DNA from: Bacteroidota bacterium
Lineage (GTDB): Bacteria; Bacteroidota; Bacteroidia; Flavobacteriales; Flavobacteriaceae
Assembly (NCBI GenBank): GCA_022560715.1
Contig: JADFSQ010000154.1
Location: 1 to 5,632 of the forward strand
Reading direction: 5' to 3'
DNA length: 5,632 nt
Positions 1 to 5,632 of the stretch are shown one piece after another. The number at the start of each line of letters is the position of its first letter. Position 1 is the first letter of the stretch. The notes under the pieces were generated by a model. That model was not told the DNA's origin and made no database searches. It worked only from the letters and a program-made list of their open reading frames with translations. Position numbers and translations under genes: made by a program.

Positions 1-1218
1 GGAGGCGATGGTATGCAAGTACAGGTAGATTCTCGAAACGCGAATATTGTTTATACTGGATTTCAGTTTGGGAATTATTTTAGAATTAATAGAGAAACGA
101 AGAAAACAATTCGATTACAAATAAAGCACGAGTTAGGAGATAATCCGTATCGATTTAATTGGCAAACGCCAATTTTATTATCACCTCACAATCAGGATAT
201 TTTATATCTCGGTGGAAATAAATTAATGCGTTCTATGAATCAAGGAAACGATTGGGAATCTATTAGTGGCGATTTAACCAATGGAGGAAAGAAAGGCAAT
301 GTGGCTTATGGAACTTTAACTACTATTAGCGAATCGCCTTTTAAGTTTGGATTAATTTACACAGGAAGCGATGATGGATTATTGCATATAACCAAAAATG
401 GAGGCGGAAGTTGGGACACTATTTCTACTGCTTTTCCAAAAGATCTTTGGGTATCACGAGTAGTGGCTTCGCAACACAAAAAAGAACGCGTTTATGTTAC
501 TTTAAATGGCTATAGATGGGATGATTTTAAAGTCTATGTTTATGTTAGTGAAAATTATGGACAAACATGGAAAAGCATTAGCTCTAATATTCCAATGTCA
601 CCAGTAAATGTGATTAGAGAAGATTCTGAAAACGAAAATCTTTTATATCTCGGAACAGATAATGGTGCTTATGTGTCGTTTAATCAAGGAATTTCTTGGG
701 AAGCTTTTAGTAAAGGATTGCCAAATGTAGCGGTTCATGATATTGCTGTACAGGCTGAAGCAAAAGATATTCTTTTAGGAACTCACGGAAGAAGCATTTA
801 TAAAGCTAATATTGCGCCTTTACAACAAATGAATGCATCAAAAATGAATGTATCTATACTACTTTTCAAAACTGAAAGTGTACGGTATTCTTCACGTTGG
901 GGAAGTTCTCGTAGCAAATGGAGTAAAACAAATGAACCAAAACTCGCTATAAAATTTTACACTAATTTAAAAGGGACTAAAACTATTAAAATACTGTCTG
1001 AAAATAATTCAGAACTAAGCGAAATAACCGTTGAAGCCGATAAGGGTTTTAATTATGTGGACTATGACTTAACACTTACAGAATTCGGGAAAAAGGCATT
1101 ACTTAAAGAAAACACCGATCTTGAAGTTAATAAAGCTAAAAACGGTAAATATTATTTACCAAAAGGAAAATATACAATTATGATTGAAACAGAAAAAACA
1201 ATGCTTGAAATTAAATAG
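1..1218 (+). CDS. VPS10/sortilin-like BNR-repeat protein, C-terminal part (5' truncated)
   Basis: The reading frame is open from base 1 and begins Gly-Gly-Asp-Gly just before the Met codon at 13. That Met lies inside a conserved GGDG-type loop of the family, so the true start is outside the window. Four Asp-box motifs (S/T-x-N-x-G-x-x-W) appear at 232-255, 391-414, 547-570 and 676-699. They mark blades of a BNR/sortilin-type beta-propeller. Further blade-like strands (ILYLGG, LIYTGSDDG, LLYLGTDNG) recur between them. After a linker near base 830, the last 120 or so residues look like a small beta-sandwich ending in a KGKYTIMIET strand, as in the FlgD/Ig-like tails of this family. Members are often labelled glycosyl hydrolase, but most are large exported proteins of unknown substrate, and no catalytic residues can be named here. 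No typical type IX secretion tail is evident. It ends 118 bases before sdhC and is probably a separate transcription unit. Confidence 0.85.
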   Translation, partial: GGDGMQVQVDSRNANIVYTGFQFGNYFRINRETKKTIRLQIKHELGDNPYRFNWQTPILLSPHNQDILYLGGNKLMRSMNQGNDWESISGDLTNGGKKGNVAYGTLTTISESPFKFGLIYTGSDDGLLHITKNGGGSWDTISTAFPKDLWVSRVVASQHKKERVYVTLNGYRWDDFKVYVYVSENYGQTWKSISSNIPMSPVNVIREDSENENLLYLGTDNGAYVSFNQGISWEAFSKGLPNVAVHDIAVQAEAKDILLGTHGRSIYKANIAPLQQMNASKMNVSILLFKTESVRYSSRWGSSRSKWSKTNEPKLAIKFYTNLKGTKTIKILSENNSELSEITVEADKGFNYVDYDLTLTEFGKKALLKENTDLEVNKAKNGKYYLPKGKYTIMIETEKTMLEIK

Positions 1219-1257
1219 AGCAAGAATTTACAGATTTCTTTAAACTCATCTTTAAAT

Positions 1258-1284
1258 AAATGATTTAATGACTAAAATCATTTT
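1258..1284 (+). terminator. Weak terminator-like hairpin after the BNR-repeat gene
   Basis: A perfect 9-bp stem, AAATGATTT (1258-1266) with AAATCATTT (1275-1283), closes an 8-base loop. The T run 1281-1284 lies inside and at the end of the right arm. The stem is AT-rich and the T tract is short, so termination would be weak or assisted. Its right arm overlaps the likely -33 region of the sdhC promoter. Confidence 0.4.
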
Positions 1285-1311
1285 ACGACTACACAAGAAG
1301 TCTTACATTTG
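1281..1311 (+). promoter_or_regulatory. Likely sdhCAB promoter, Bacteroidota type
   Basis: TACATTTG at 1304-1311 fits the Bacteroidota -7 consensus TAnnTTTG. About 20 bases upstream, TTTTACG (1281-1287) stands where the -33 TTTG/TTG element should be, but it is a poor match. Transcription would start near 1317-1320, giving a short leader of roughly 17-20 bases before the sdhC ATG at 1337. No Shine-Dalgarno sequence precedes that ATG; the leader is A-rich, as is usual in this phylum. No operator or riboswitch is recognisable. Confidence 0.5.
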
Positions 1312-1336
1312 TTGCTTATAAATTAACTTCAAAATA

Positions 1337-2020
1337 ATGAGCGGATTTTTTAAATCTTCGATTGGAAGAAAAGTAGCTATGGCACTTTCGGCATTTTTCC
1401 TCATGTTTTTCTTACTTCAACATTTTGCCATAAATATTTTATCGGTTTTTAGTCCGGATATTTTTAACGAAGTATCACACTTTATGGGAACAAATCCATT
1501 AATTCAATATGGTTTGCAACCTGTATTATTATTTGGAGTGATTTTTCATTTTGTAATGGGTTTTGTATTAGAACTAAAAAACCGGAATGCTAGAAAAATA
1601 AGTTATGCTAAAAATAAAGGAAGTGCAAATTCTACATGGATGAGTAGAAATATGATTTGGAGTGGATTGGTAATTTTAGCGTTTTTTATCTTACACTTTA
1701 TAGATTTTTGGTTTCCAGAAATTAACACCAAATTTATTCAAGGGGATTGGTCTGGGTTACATGAAGGTGTAGATGGTTACAGATATTTCCATGAGCTTCA
1801 GGAAAAATTTTTAAATCCTGTTAGAGTTGGAGCTTACGTTATAGCATTTGTGTTTTTAGCATTACATTTATTACATGGTTTTACTTCAGCATTTCAATCT
1901 ATGGGAGCAACTGCAGGCAGAAAGAAAATATTACAAAATATTGGCATAGCATATTCTATAATTCTCCCTTTAGGATTTATTTTTATTGCACTTTATCATC
2001 ACTTTAATCACATTCATTAA
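1337..2020 (+). CDS. sdhC: Succinate dehydrogenase cytochrome b subunit (SdhC, b558 type)
   Basis: This is the membrane anchor of complex II. It binds two b haems and carries electrons between the SdhB clusters and the quinone, presumably menaquinone in a flavobacterium. The 227 residues form five hydrophobic helices at about 11-37, 59-80, 106-127, 161-184 and 200-222, the plan of single-anchor SdhC/FrdC proteins such as those of Bacillus subtilis and Wolinella. Candidate axial haem ligands are His29, His71, His120 and His177, one in each of the first four helices, with spacing close to the ligand set known in B. subtilis SdhC. His180 also lies in helix IV, but the H-x-x-x-G pattern favours His177. 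The N-terminus (FFKSSIGRKVAMALSAFFL) is typical of Bacteroidota members. It is the first gene of the operon, ending 12 bases before sdhA. A single anchor of this type needs no SdhD. Confidence 0.95.
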   Translation: MSGFFKSSIGRKVAMALSAFFLMFFLLQHFAINILSVFSPDIFNEVSHFMGTNPLIQYGLQPVLLFGVIFHFVMGFVLELKNRNARKISYAKNKGSANSTWMSRNMIWSGLVILAFFILHFIDFWFPEINTKFIQGDWSGLHEGVDGYRYFHELQEKFLNPVRVGAYVIAFVFLALHLLHGFTSAFQSMGATAGRKKILQNIGIAYSIILPLGFIFIALYHHFNHIH

Positions 2021-2032
2021 TCTTGTACAACT

Positions 2033-4045
2033 ATGGCTTTAGATTCAAAAGTACCTCAAGGTCCAATTAAAGATAAATGGACAACATATAAAGATAAAAT
2101 CAACTTAGTAAATCCAGCCAACAAACGTAATATTGATATCATTGTAGTTGGTACTGGTTTAGCAGGAGGTTCAGCAGCAGCAACATTGGCCGAGTTAGGT
2201 TATAATGTAAAAGCGTTTTGCTACCAAGACTCACCACGTCGCGCCCATTCTATTGCCGCTCAAGGCGGAATTAATGCAGCAAAAAATTACCAAGGCGATG
2301 GCGATTCAACCTATCGTTTATTTTACGATACTGTTAAAGGGGGCGATTACCGTTCGCGTGAAGCCAATGTACATCGCTTAGCTGAAGTGTCTGGAAATAT
2401 AATTGACCAATGTGTGGCACAAGGTGTGCCTTTTGCACGTGAATATGGAGGGCTATTAGATAATCGTTCTTTTGGAGGCGTTTTAGTTTCAAGAACATTT
2501 TATGCCAAAGGACAAACAGGACAGCAATTATTATTGGGAGCATATTCGGCAATGAACCGTCAAATTGCTCGTGGTAAAATTGAAATGTATAACCGTCACG
2601 AAATGCTTGATGTGGTTATTGTTGAAGGAAAAGCACGAGGCATAATTACGCGTAATTTAATTACTGGAGAACTAGAACGACATTCGGCTCATGCCATAGT
2701 TATTGCTTCAGGAGGTTACGGAAACGTATATTTTTTATCTACAAACGCAATGGGTTCAAATGTTACAGCGGCTTGGAAAATTCATAAAAAAGGCGCTTTT
2801 TTTGCAAACCCTTGTTATACTCAAATTCATCCTACTTGTATTCCGCGTTCGGGAGATTACCAGTCTAAACTTACATTAATGTCTGAATCCTTACGTAATG
2901 ATGGACGTATTTGGGTGCCTAAAAATATGGATGATGTCATGGCAATTAGAGAAGGTCGTAAAAAACCAACCGATTTGTCTGAAGAAGAAAGAGATTATTA
3001 CTTAGAACGTCGTTATCCGGCTTTTGGTAACTTAGTGCCTCGTGATGTGGCTTCAAGAGCTGCGAAAGAGCGTTGTGATGCAGGTTATGGTGTAAATGCA
3101 ACTGGAGAAGCGGTGTATTTAGATTTTAAATCTGCTATTAACCGCTTCGGAAAAGAACAAGTAAAAATTCATGGTATTTCTAATCCTTCCGAAAAAAAAA
3201 TATACGAATTAGGTCGATCAGTTATTGAAGAAAAATACGGAAACTTATTCCAAATGTATGAGAAAATAGTTGACGAGGATCCATACAAAACTCCAATGAT
3301 GATTTATCCAGCAACACATTACACAATGGGTGGTGTTTGGGTAGATTACAATTTAATGACAACCGTTTCTGGTTTATATTGTATAGGTGAAGCCAATTTT
3401 AGCGACCATGGAGCAAATCGTTTAGGTGCATCGGCATTGATGCAAGGTTTAGCCGACGGTTATTTTGTGTTGTCTTATACAATTGGTGATTATCTGTCGG
3501 AAGATATTAGAACTGGAAAAATTTCCACAGAAACCAAAGAATTTGAAATAGCTGAAAAAGAAGTTTCTAAGCAGATAAGTTTTTTCATTAATAATAAAGG
3601 AAGCAAATCGGTAGATTATTTTCATAAGAAATTAGGAAAAATAATGTGGGACAAAGTAGGAATGGCTCGTAACGAAAAACATTTAAAAGAAGCCATGACA
3701 GAAATTAAAGCCATTCGGGATGAGTTCTGGAAAGACGTAAAAGTACCTGGAAACGCAAATGAAATGAATCCTGAACTGGAAAAAGCAGGTCGTGTTGCCG
3801 ACTTTTTAGAACTCGGAGAATTATTTGCTAAAGACGCTTTAGAAAGAAATGAATCTTGTGGCGGACATTTTAGAGAAGAATCTGTAGAGTTAGAAGGAGA
3901 ACAAAAAGGAGAAGCAAAACGTAACGATAACGATTATGCGTATGTTTCAGCCTGGGAATATAAAGGCGAACCAAGTGATGCCATTTTACATAAAGAAGAA
4001 TTAGAGTTTAATGATATTGAATTGAAGCAACGTAGTTATAAATAG
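2033..4045 (+). CDS. sdhA: Succinate dehydrogenase flavoprotein subunit (SdhA)
   Basis: This is the catalytic subunit of complex II, oxidising succinate to fumarate with covalently bound FAD on the cytoplasmic side. At 670 residues it has the length usual for Bacteroidota SdhA/FrdA. The dinucleotide-binding motif [13 protein letters not shown] lies at 38-50. His72, in [11 protein letters not shown], is the expected site of covalent FAD attachment. Active-site landmarks are HPTCIP (266-271), [11 protein letters not shown] with the likely proton-shuttle Arg337 (333-343), [10 protein letters not shown] with substrate-binding His429, and [18 protein letters not shown] with Arg463 (452-469). The C-terminal domain carries CGGHFREE (609-616). 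Assignments of Arg337, His429 and Arg463 are by analogy with E. coli SdhA/FrdA. Arginine is mostly coded by CGT, suggesting strong expression. The start at 2033 follows sdhC by 12 bases with no Shine-Dalgarno. The stop TAG (4043-4045) touches the first repeat of the sdhA-sdhB insert. The sequence cannot tell dehydrogenase from fumarate reductase use; the single aerobic-type operon favours SDH. Confidence 0.97.
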   Translation: MALDSKVPQGPIKDKWTTYKDKINLVNPANKRNIDIIVVGTGLAGGSAAATLAELGYNVKAFCYQDSPRRAHSIAAQGGINAAKNYQGDGDSTYRLFYDTVKGGDYRSREANVHRLAEVSGNIIDQCVAQGVPFAREYGGLLDNRSFGGVLVSRTFYAKGQTGQQLLLGAYSAMNRQIARGKIEMYNRHEMLDVVIVEGKARGIITRNLITGELERHSAHAIVIASGGYGNVYFLSTNAMGSNVTAAWKIHKKGAFFANPCYTQIHPTCIPRSGDYQSKLTLMSESLRNDGRIWVPKNMDDVMAIREGRKKPTDLSEEERDYYLERRYPAFGNLVPRDVASRAAKERCDAGYGVNATGEAVYLDFKSAINRFGKEQVKIHGISNPSEKKIYELGRSVIEEKYGNLFQMYEKIVDEDPYKTPMMIYPATHYTMGGVWVDYNLMTTVSGLYCIGEANFSDHGANRLGASALMQGLADGYFVLSYTIGDYLSEDIRTGKISTETKEFEIAEKEVSKQISFFINNKGSKSVDYFHKKLGKIMWDKVGMARNEKHLKEAMTEIKAIRDEFWKDVKVPGNANEMNPELEKAGRVADFLELGELFAKDALERNESCGGHFREESVELEGEQKGEAKRNDNDYAYVSAWEYKGEPSDAILHKEELEFNDIELKQRSYK

Positions 4046-4069
4046 TTATTGGGTTAATAAGTTATTAAG
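4045..4069 (+). repeat. Left inverted-repeat arm, GTTATTNN units
   Basis: Three 8-base units, GTTATTGG, GTTAATAA and GTTATTAA, plus a final G fill the space between the last base of the sdhA stop codon and the GTG start of the next gene. The arm is complementary to 4501-4525 at 22 of 25 positions. Its first two-thirds are also repeated directly at 4448-4470. Confidence 0.85.
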
Positions 4070-4447
4070 GTGAGTAATTTTAAATCGTTTGAAGAATTAG
4101 GATGTTGGAAAGAGTCAAGAAAGTTGCGAAATTTTGTAAAAGATGCTATTATTTCTAAACTACCAAATTCTGAAAGATATGAGTTAACAAGTCAAATAAA
4201 AAGATATGCTCGTTCAGTTGGAAATAATATTGCTGAAGGCTATGGAAGGTTTCACTTTCAAGAAAACATTCAGTTTTGTAGAATCGCTAGAGGTTCTTTA
4301 GATGAAACATTAGATCATGGAATTATAGCTTTGGATGAAGGCTATATTTCAGAAGAAAATTTAAAAGAATTAAGAATTATACATAATAAAACACTTTTGA
4401 TTTTAAATGGATACATTAAATATTTAAAGAATCAAAAAGAAAAATAA
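4070..4447 (+). CDS. Four helix bundle protein, 23S rRNA intervening-sequence (S23) family
   Basis: The 125-residue product matches the S23/IVS four-helix-bundle family (PF05635, TIGR02436). The N-terminus FKSFEELGCWKESRKLR is the usual first helix. SQIKRYARSVGNNIAEGYGR (41-60) is the family signature (S-x-x-x-NIAEG-x-GR), followed by FCRIARGSLDET (69-80) and two more amphipathic helices ending GYIKYLKNQK. Known relatives form pentamers and include the Avd protein of diversity-generating retroelements, which binds nucleic acid and a reverse transcriptase; the role of stand-alone copies is unknown. GTG at 4070 is the only plausible start: an in-frame TAA lies at 4058-4060 and the protein has no internal Met. 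It begins 24 bases after the sdhA stop, directly abutting the left repeat, with no Shine-Dalgarno. Seven of nine Arg codons are AGA/AGG, unlike CGT-rich sdhA, which fits an accessory gene inserted in the operon. No link to complex II is implied by the sequence. Confidence 0.88.
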   Translation: MSNFKSFEELGCWKESRKLRNFVKDAIISKLPNSERYELTSQIKRYARSVGNNIAEGYGRFHFQENIQFCRIARGSLDETLDHGIIALDEGYISEENLKELRIIHNKTLLILNGYIKYLKNQKEK

Positions 4448-4470
4448 AGTTATTGTGTTAATAAGTCATT
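4448..4470 (+). repeat. Direct repeat copy after the four-helix-bundle ORF
   Basis: This 23-base segment follows the ORF's TAA directly and matches 4044-4066 at 21 of 23 positions. It has the same orientation and units (GTTATTGT, GTTAATAA, GTCATT). It can also pair imperfectly with 4508-4525 (about 15 of 18 positions plus one possible G-U), so a local hairpin can form just after the ORF. Confidence 0.8.
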
Positions 4471-4540
4471 CAATAACCAAATAACTCAATAACCAAATAA
4501 CTTAATAACTTAATAACTCAATAATGAATAACCAATAACT
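4471..4540 (+). repeat. Tandem 8-bp array, NAATAACY units, leading into sdhB
   Basis: Successive 8-base units are CAATAACC (4471), AAATAACT (4479), CAATAACC (4487), AAATAACT (4495), TAATAACT (4503), TAATAACT (4511) and CAATAATG (4519). Two 7-base units, AATAACC (4527) and AATAACT (4534), complete the array two bases before the sdhB ATG. The first two 8-mers repeat exactly as a 16-base pair. The units are the reverse complement of the GTTATT units upstream. The right inverted-repeat arm, 4501-4525, lies inside this array. It forms the whole leader of sdhB and contains no Shine-Dalgarno sequence. Confidence 0.9.
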
Positions 4541-4542
4541 AA

Positions 4543-5286
4543 ATGGATTTAACACTAAAAATCTGGAGACAAAAAGATGCTGCCACTAAAGGCAAAATAG
4601 TCGATTATAAAGTGGCCGATATTTCAGAACATATGTCTTTTTTAGAAATGATGGATGTTTTAAATGAGCAGTTGATAAATTCTGGAGACGACCCTGTTGC
4701 TTTCGACCATGATTGTCGCGAAGGTATTTGCGGTATGTGTTCTATGTACATAAATGGGCAGGCACATGGACCAGACAGAGGTGTAACTACGTGCCAGTTA
4801 CACATGCGAATGTTTAAAGATGGCGATACTATTACTATTGAACCTTTTAGAGCAAAAGCATTTCCAGTGATTAAAGATTTAGTGGTTGACAGAATGTCTT
4901 TTGAACGTATTCAGCAAGCAGGAGGATATATTTCGGTAAATACATCAGGAAACACGCAAGATGCAAATTCAATTCCTATTTCAAAACATGCAGCCGATGA
5001 AGCTATGGATGCGGCAACTTGTATTGGTTGTGGTGCTTGTGTAGCCGCTTGTAAAAACTCTTCGGCAATGTTGTTTGTTGGCGCTAAAGTATCTCAATAT
5101 GCATTGTTGCCTCAAGGACAAGTTGAAGCTGCAGATCGTGTGTTGAATATGGTAGCACAAATGGATTTGGAAGGCTTTGGTAACTGTTCAAATACCGGAG
5201 CTTGCGAAATTGAATGCCCTAAAGGAATTTCGTTAGAAACTATTGCTCGTATGAATAGAGAATTGATGAAAGCAAGTTTAAAGTAA
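4543..5286 (+). CDS. sdhB: Succinate dehydrogenase iron-sulfur subunit (SdhB)
   Basis: This subunit carries electrons from FAD in SdhA to the quinone site at SdhC through three clusters. In its 247 residues, a plant-ferredoxin-type N-terminal domain holds the [2Fe-2S] ligands Cys58, Cys63, Cys66 and Cys84 ([10 protein letters not shown], then TTCQL). The C-terminal ferredoxin domain has [11 protein letters not shown] (160-170) and a second group at Cys215, Cys221 and Cys225. By comparison with E. coli SdhB, Cys160, 163, 166 and 225 bind [4Fe-4S], and Cys170, 215 and 221 bind [3Fe-4S]. All ligands are present, so the protein should be functional. An in-frame TAA at 4540-4542 abuts the ATG, fixing the start. 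The distance of 497 bases from sdhA is unusual and is filled by the four-helix-bundle gene and its repeats. Translation must initiate from an AT-rich repeat leader. It is the last gene of the operon. Confidence 0.96.
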   Translation: MDLTLKIWRQKDAATKGKIVDYKVADISEHMSFLEMMDVLNEQLINSGDDPVAFDHDCREGICGMCSMYINGQAHGPDRGVTTCQLHMRMFKDGDTITIEPFRAKAFPVIKDLVVDRMSFERIQQAGGYISVNTSGNTQDANSIPISKHAADEAMDAATCIGCGACVAACKNSSAMLFVGAKVSQYALLPQGQVEAADRVLNMVAQMDLEGFGNCSNTGACEIECPKGISLETIARMNRELMKASLK

Positions 5287-5290
5287 TATA

Positions 5291-5327
5291 GTTACTTAAA
5301 TCTGTATTTAAATAACACTCAATTTTT
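5291..5327 (+). terminator. Terminator-like hairpin after sdhB
   Basis: Arms 5291-5301 (GTTACTTAAAT) and 5306-5316 (ATTTAAATAAC) pair over 11 positions with a single C/A mismatch around a CTGT loop. Five Ts follow at 5323-5327, after a 6-base spacer. It starts 5 bases after the sdhB stop, the right place to end the operon. The stem is AT-rich and the T run is displaced, so strength is uncertain. Confidence 0.5.
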
Positions 5328-5467
5328 CTATTTAAAAAAATACTCTTATATTGTAGGTGTTTAATTACTAAATGTATGAAATAGTATCTGTTTTATAGGT
5401 TATAGAACATAAAAACATTCAATTTAAACACTCTGATTAATAGCGATTTAAATCCCAAATACTATTT
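5328..5467. other. AT-rich intergenic stretch, no gene seen
   Basis: This stretch has the base composition of the flavobacterial part of the window. No open frame of useful length, tRNA or clear TAnnTTTG promoter is visible on either strand. It runs into the GC-richer segment at about 5462-5470. Confidence 0.6.
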
Positions 5468-5632
5468 CTGCCTTCCAGCAGAACGCTTGCCAAATGGCTG
5501 CCCGACGAAGAGAAACAGCTTATTGCGGATTCATACGCGAGGGCAGTCGTCAACATGATTGCGCGGCGTGACGGCAATGTACATCACGGAATGCTCGTGG
5601 CGCCCGATGCAAGCGAAAGCACGGATCGTTTT
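5468..5632 (+). CDS. Unidentified partial coding fragment in GC-richer, probably foreign sequence
   Basis: From about 5468 to the window end one + frame stays open (technically from 5444, after a TAG at 5441-5443). The other two + frames and the three minus frames all meet stops within the segment. The frame favours G or C at third positions (gcg, ctg, gtc, ccc, gac). The peptide reads LPSSRTLAKWLPDEEKQ, continues IADSYARAVVNMIARRDGN, and ends DASESTDRF. I do not recognise a family. No start codon lies near the composition change; the first in-frame ATG is at 5555, within what already looks like coding sequence. Thus the gene seems to be entered mid-body, as in a chimeric contig end or a truncated transferred gene. 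Confidence 0.45.
   Translation, partial: MPSSRTLAKWLPDEEKQLIADSYARAVVNMIARRDGNVHHGMLVAPDASESTDRF

Larger units (their letters stand above)
4044..4526 (+). mobile_element. Candidate IVS-like cassette: four-helix-bundle gene inside 8-bp-periodic repeats
   Basis: The interval between sdhA and sdhB consists of one four-helix-bundle ORF enclosed by related repeats, while the other gap within the operon (sdhC-sdhA) is only 12 bases. Arms 4045-4069 and 4501-4525 are inverted repeats with 22 of 25 positions matching, 431 bases apart. 4044-4066 and 4448-4470 are direct repeats with 21 of 23 matching. The family is known from intervening sequences in 23S rRNA genes, where an ORF also sits between complementary ends. 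Calling this a transposable or once-mobile unit is inference: no transposase, reverse transcriptase or clean target duplication is visible. The exact limits are uncertain. Confidence 0.4.

Noticed and set aside
2334..2552. 72-codon open frame on the minus strand inside sdhA
   Set aside because: It lies antisense to well-conserved sdhA sequence, resembles no known protein, and has no promoter or start context. It is a shadow of the sdhA codons.
1337..4045. Lack of an sdhD gene as an incomplete operon
   Set aside because: Five-helix dihaem SdhC proteins act as the sole membrane anchor, so an sdhCAB set is complete.
4471..4540. The 8-bp array as a CRISPR array
   Set aside because: The units are contiguous with no unique spacers, the period is only 8 bases, and no cas gene is present.
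4605..4805. 66-codon open frame on the minus strand inside sdhB
   Set aside because: It is antisense to the ferredoxin domain of sdhB, and its length is explained by the sdhB reading frame. No independent support.
4543..5286. Missing proline after the fourth cysteine of [11 protein letters not shown] as a sign of a defective SdhB
   Set aside because: All cluster cysteines are present, and Lys at this place is, as I recall, usual in Bacteroidota SdhB, so it is lineage variation and not damage.
5389..5409. Hairpin TGTTTTATA / TATAGAACA with a 3-base loop and one wobble pair
   Set aside because: It is short and AT-rich, lacks a following T run on either strand and has no nearby gene. It is likely to be chance in AT-rich sequence.

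Overview
The window looks like a piece of a Flavobacteriaceae (Bacteroidota) chromosome. The main sequence is AT-rich and start codons lack Shine-Dalgarno sequences. The promoter ahead of sdhC has the Bacteroidota TAnnTTTG form, and the protein sequences are of flavobacterial type. The genus cannot be fixed from the sequence alone.

Layout on the + strand: (1) 1-1218, the C-terminal part of a large VPS10/sortilin-like BNR-repeat protein, cut by the window start. (2) 1219-1336, an intergenic gap with a weak terminator-like hairpin and a likely promoter. (3) 1337-5286, the succinate dehydrogenase (complex II) operon: sdhC (five-helix dihaem cytochrome b), sdhA (flavoprotein) and sdhB (three-cluster iron-sulfur protein). 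Together they couple succinate oxidation in the TCA cycle to reduction of membrane (mena)quinone. There is no sdhD, as expected for this single-anchor type. (4) 5287-5460, an AT-rich tail with a terminator-like hairpin. (5) about 5468-5632, a sharp switch to GC-richer sequence (90 G+C of 162 bases in 5471-5632 by hand count). It carries an open reading frame with no start codon and looks foreign or chimeric.

The most unusual part is 4044-4542, between sdhA and sdhB. A 125-residue four-helix-bundle protein of the 23S rRNA intervening-sequence (S23/Avd-like) family sits there in the operon's orientation. It is wrapped in 8-bp-periodic repeats. Units of the form GTTATTNN lie before and just after the ORF, then the repeat flips to NAATAACY and runs as an array almost to the sdhB start codon. 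The result is a 25-bp imperfect inverted repeat (22/25 matches) around the ORF and a 23-bp direct repeat (21/23) whose copies each begin at a stop codon. This resembles a compact IVS-like cassette inserted in a core respiratory operon. Whether it moves, or affects sdhB expression, is inference.
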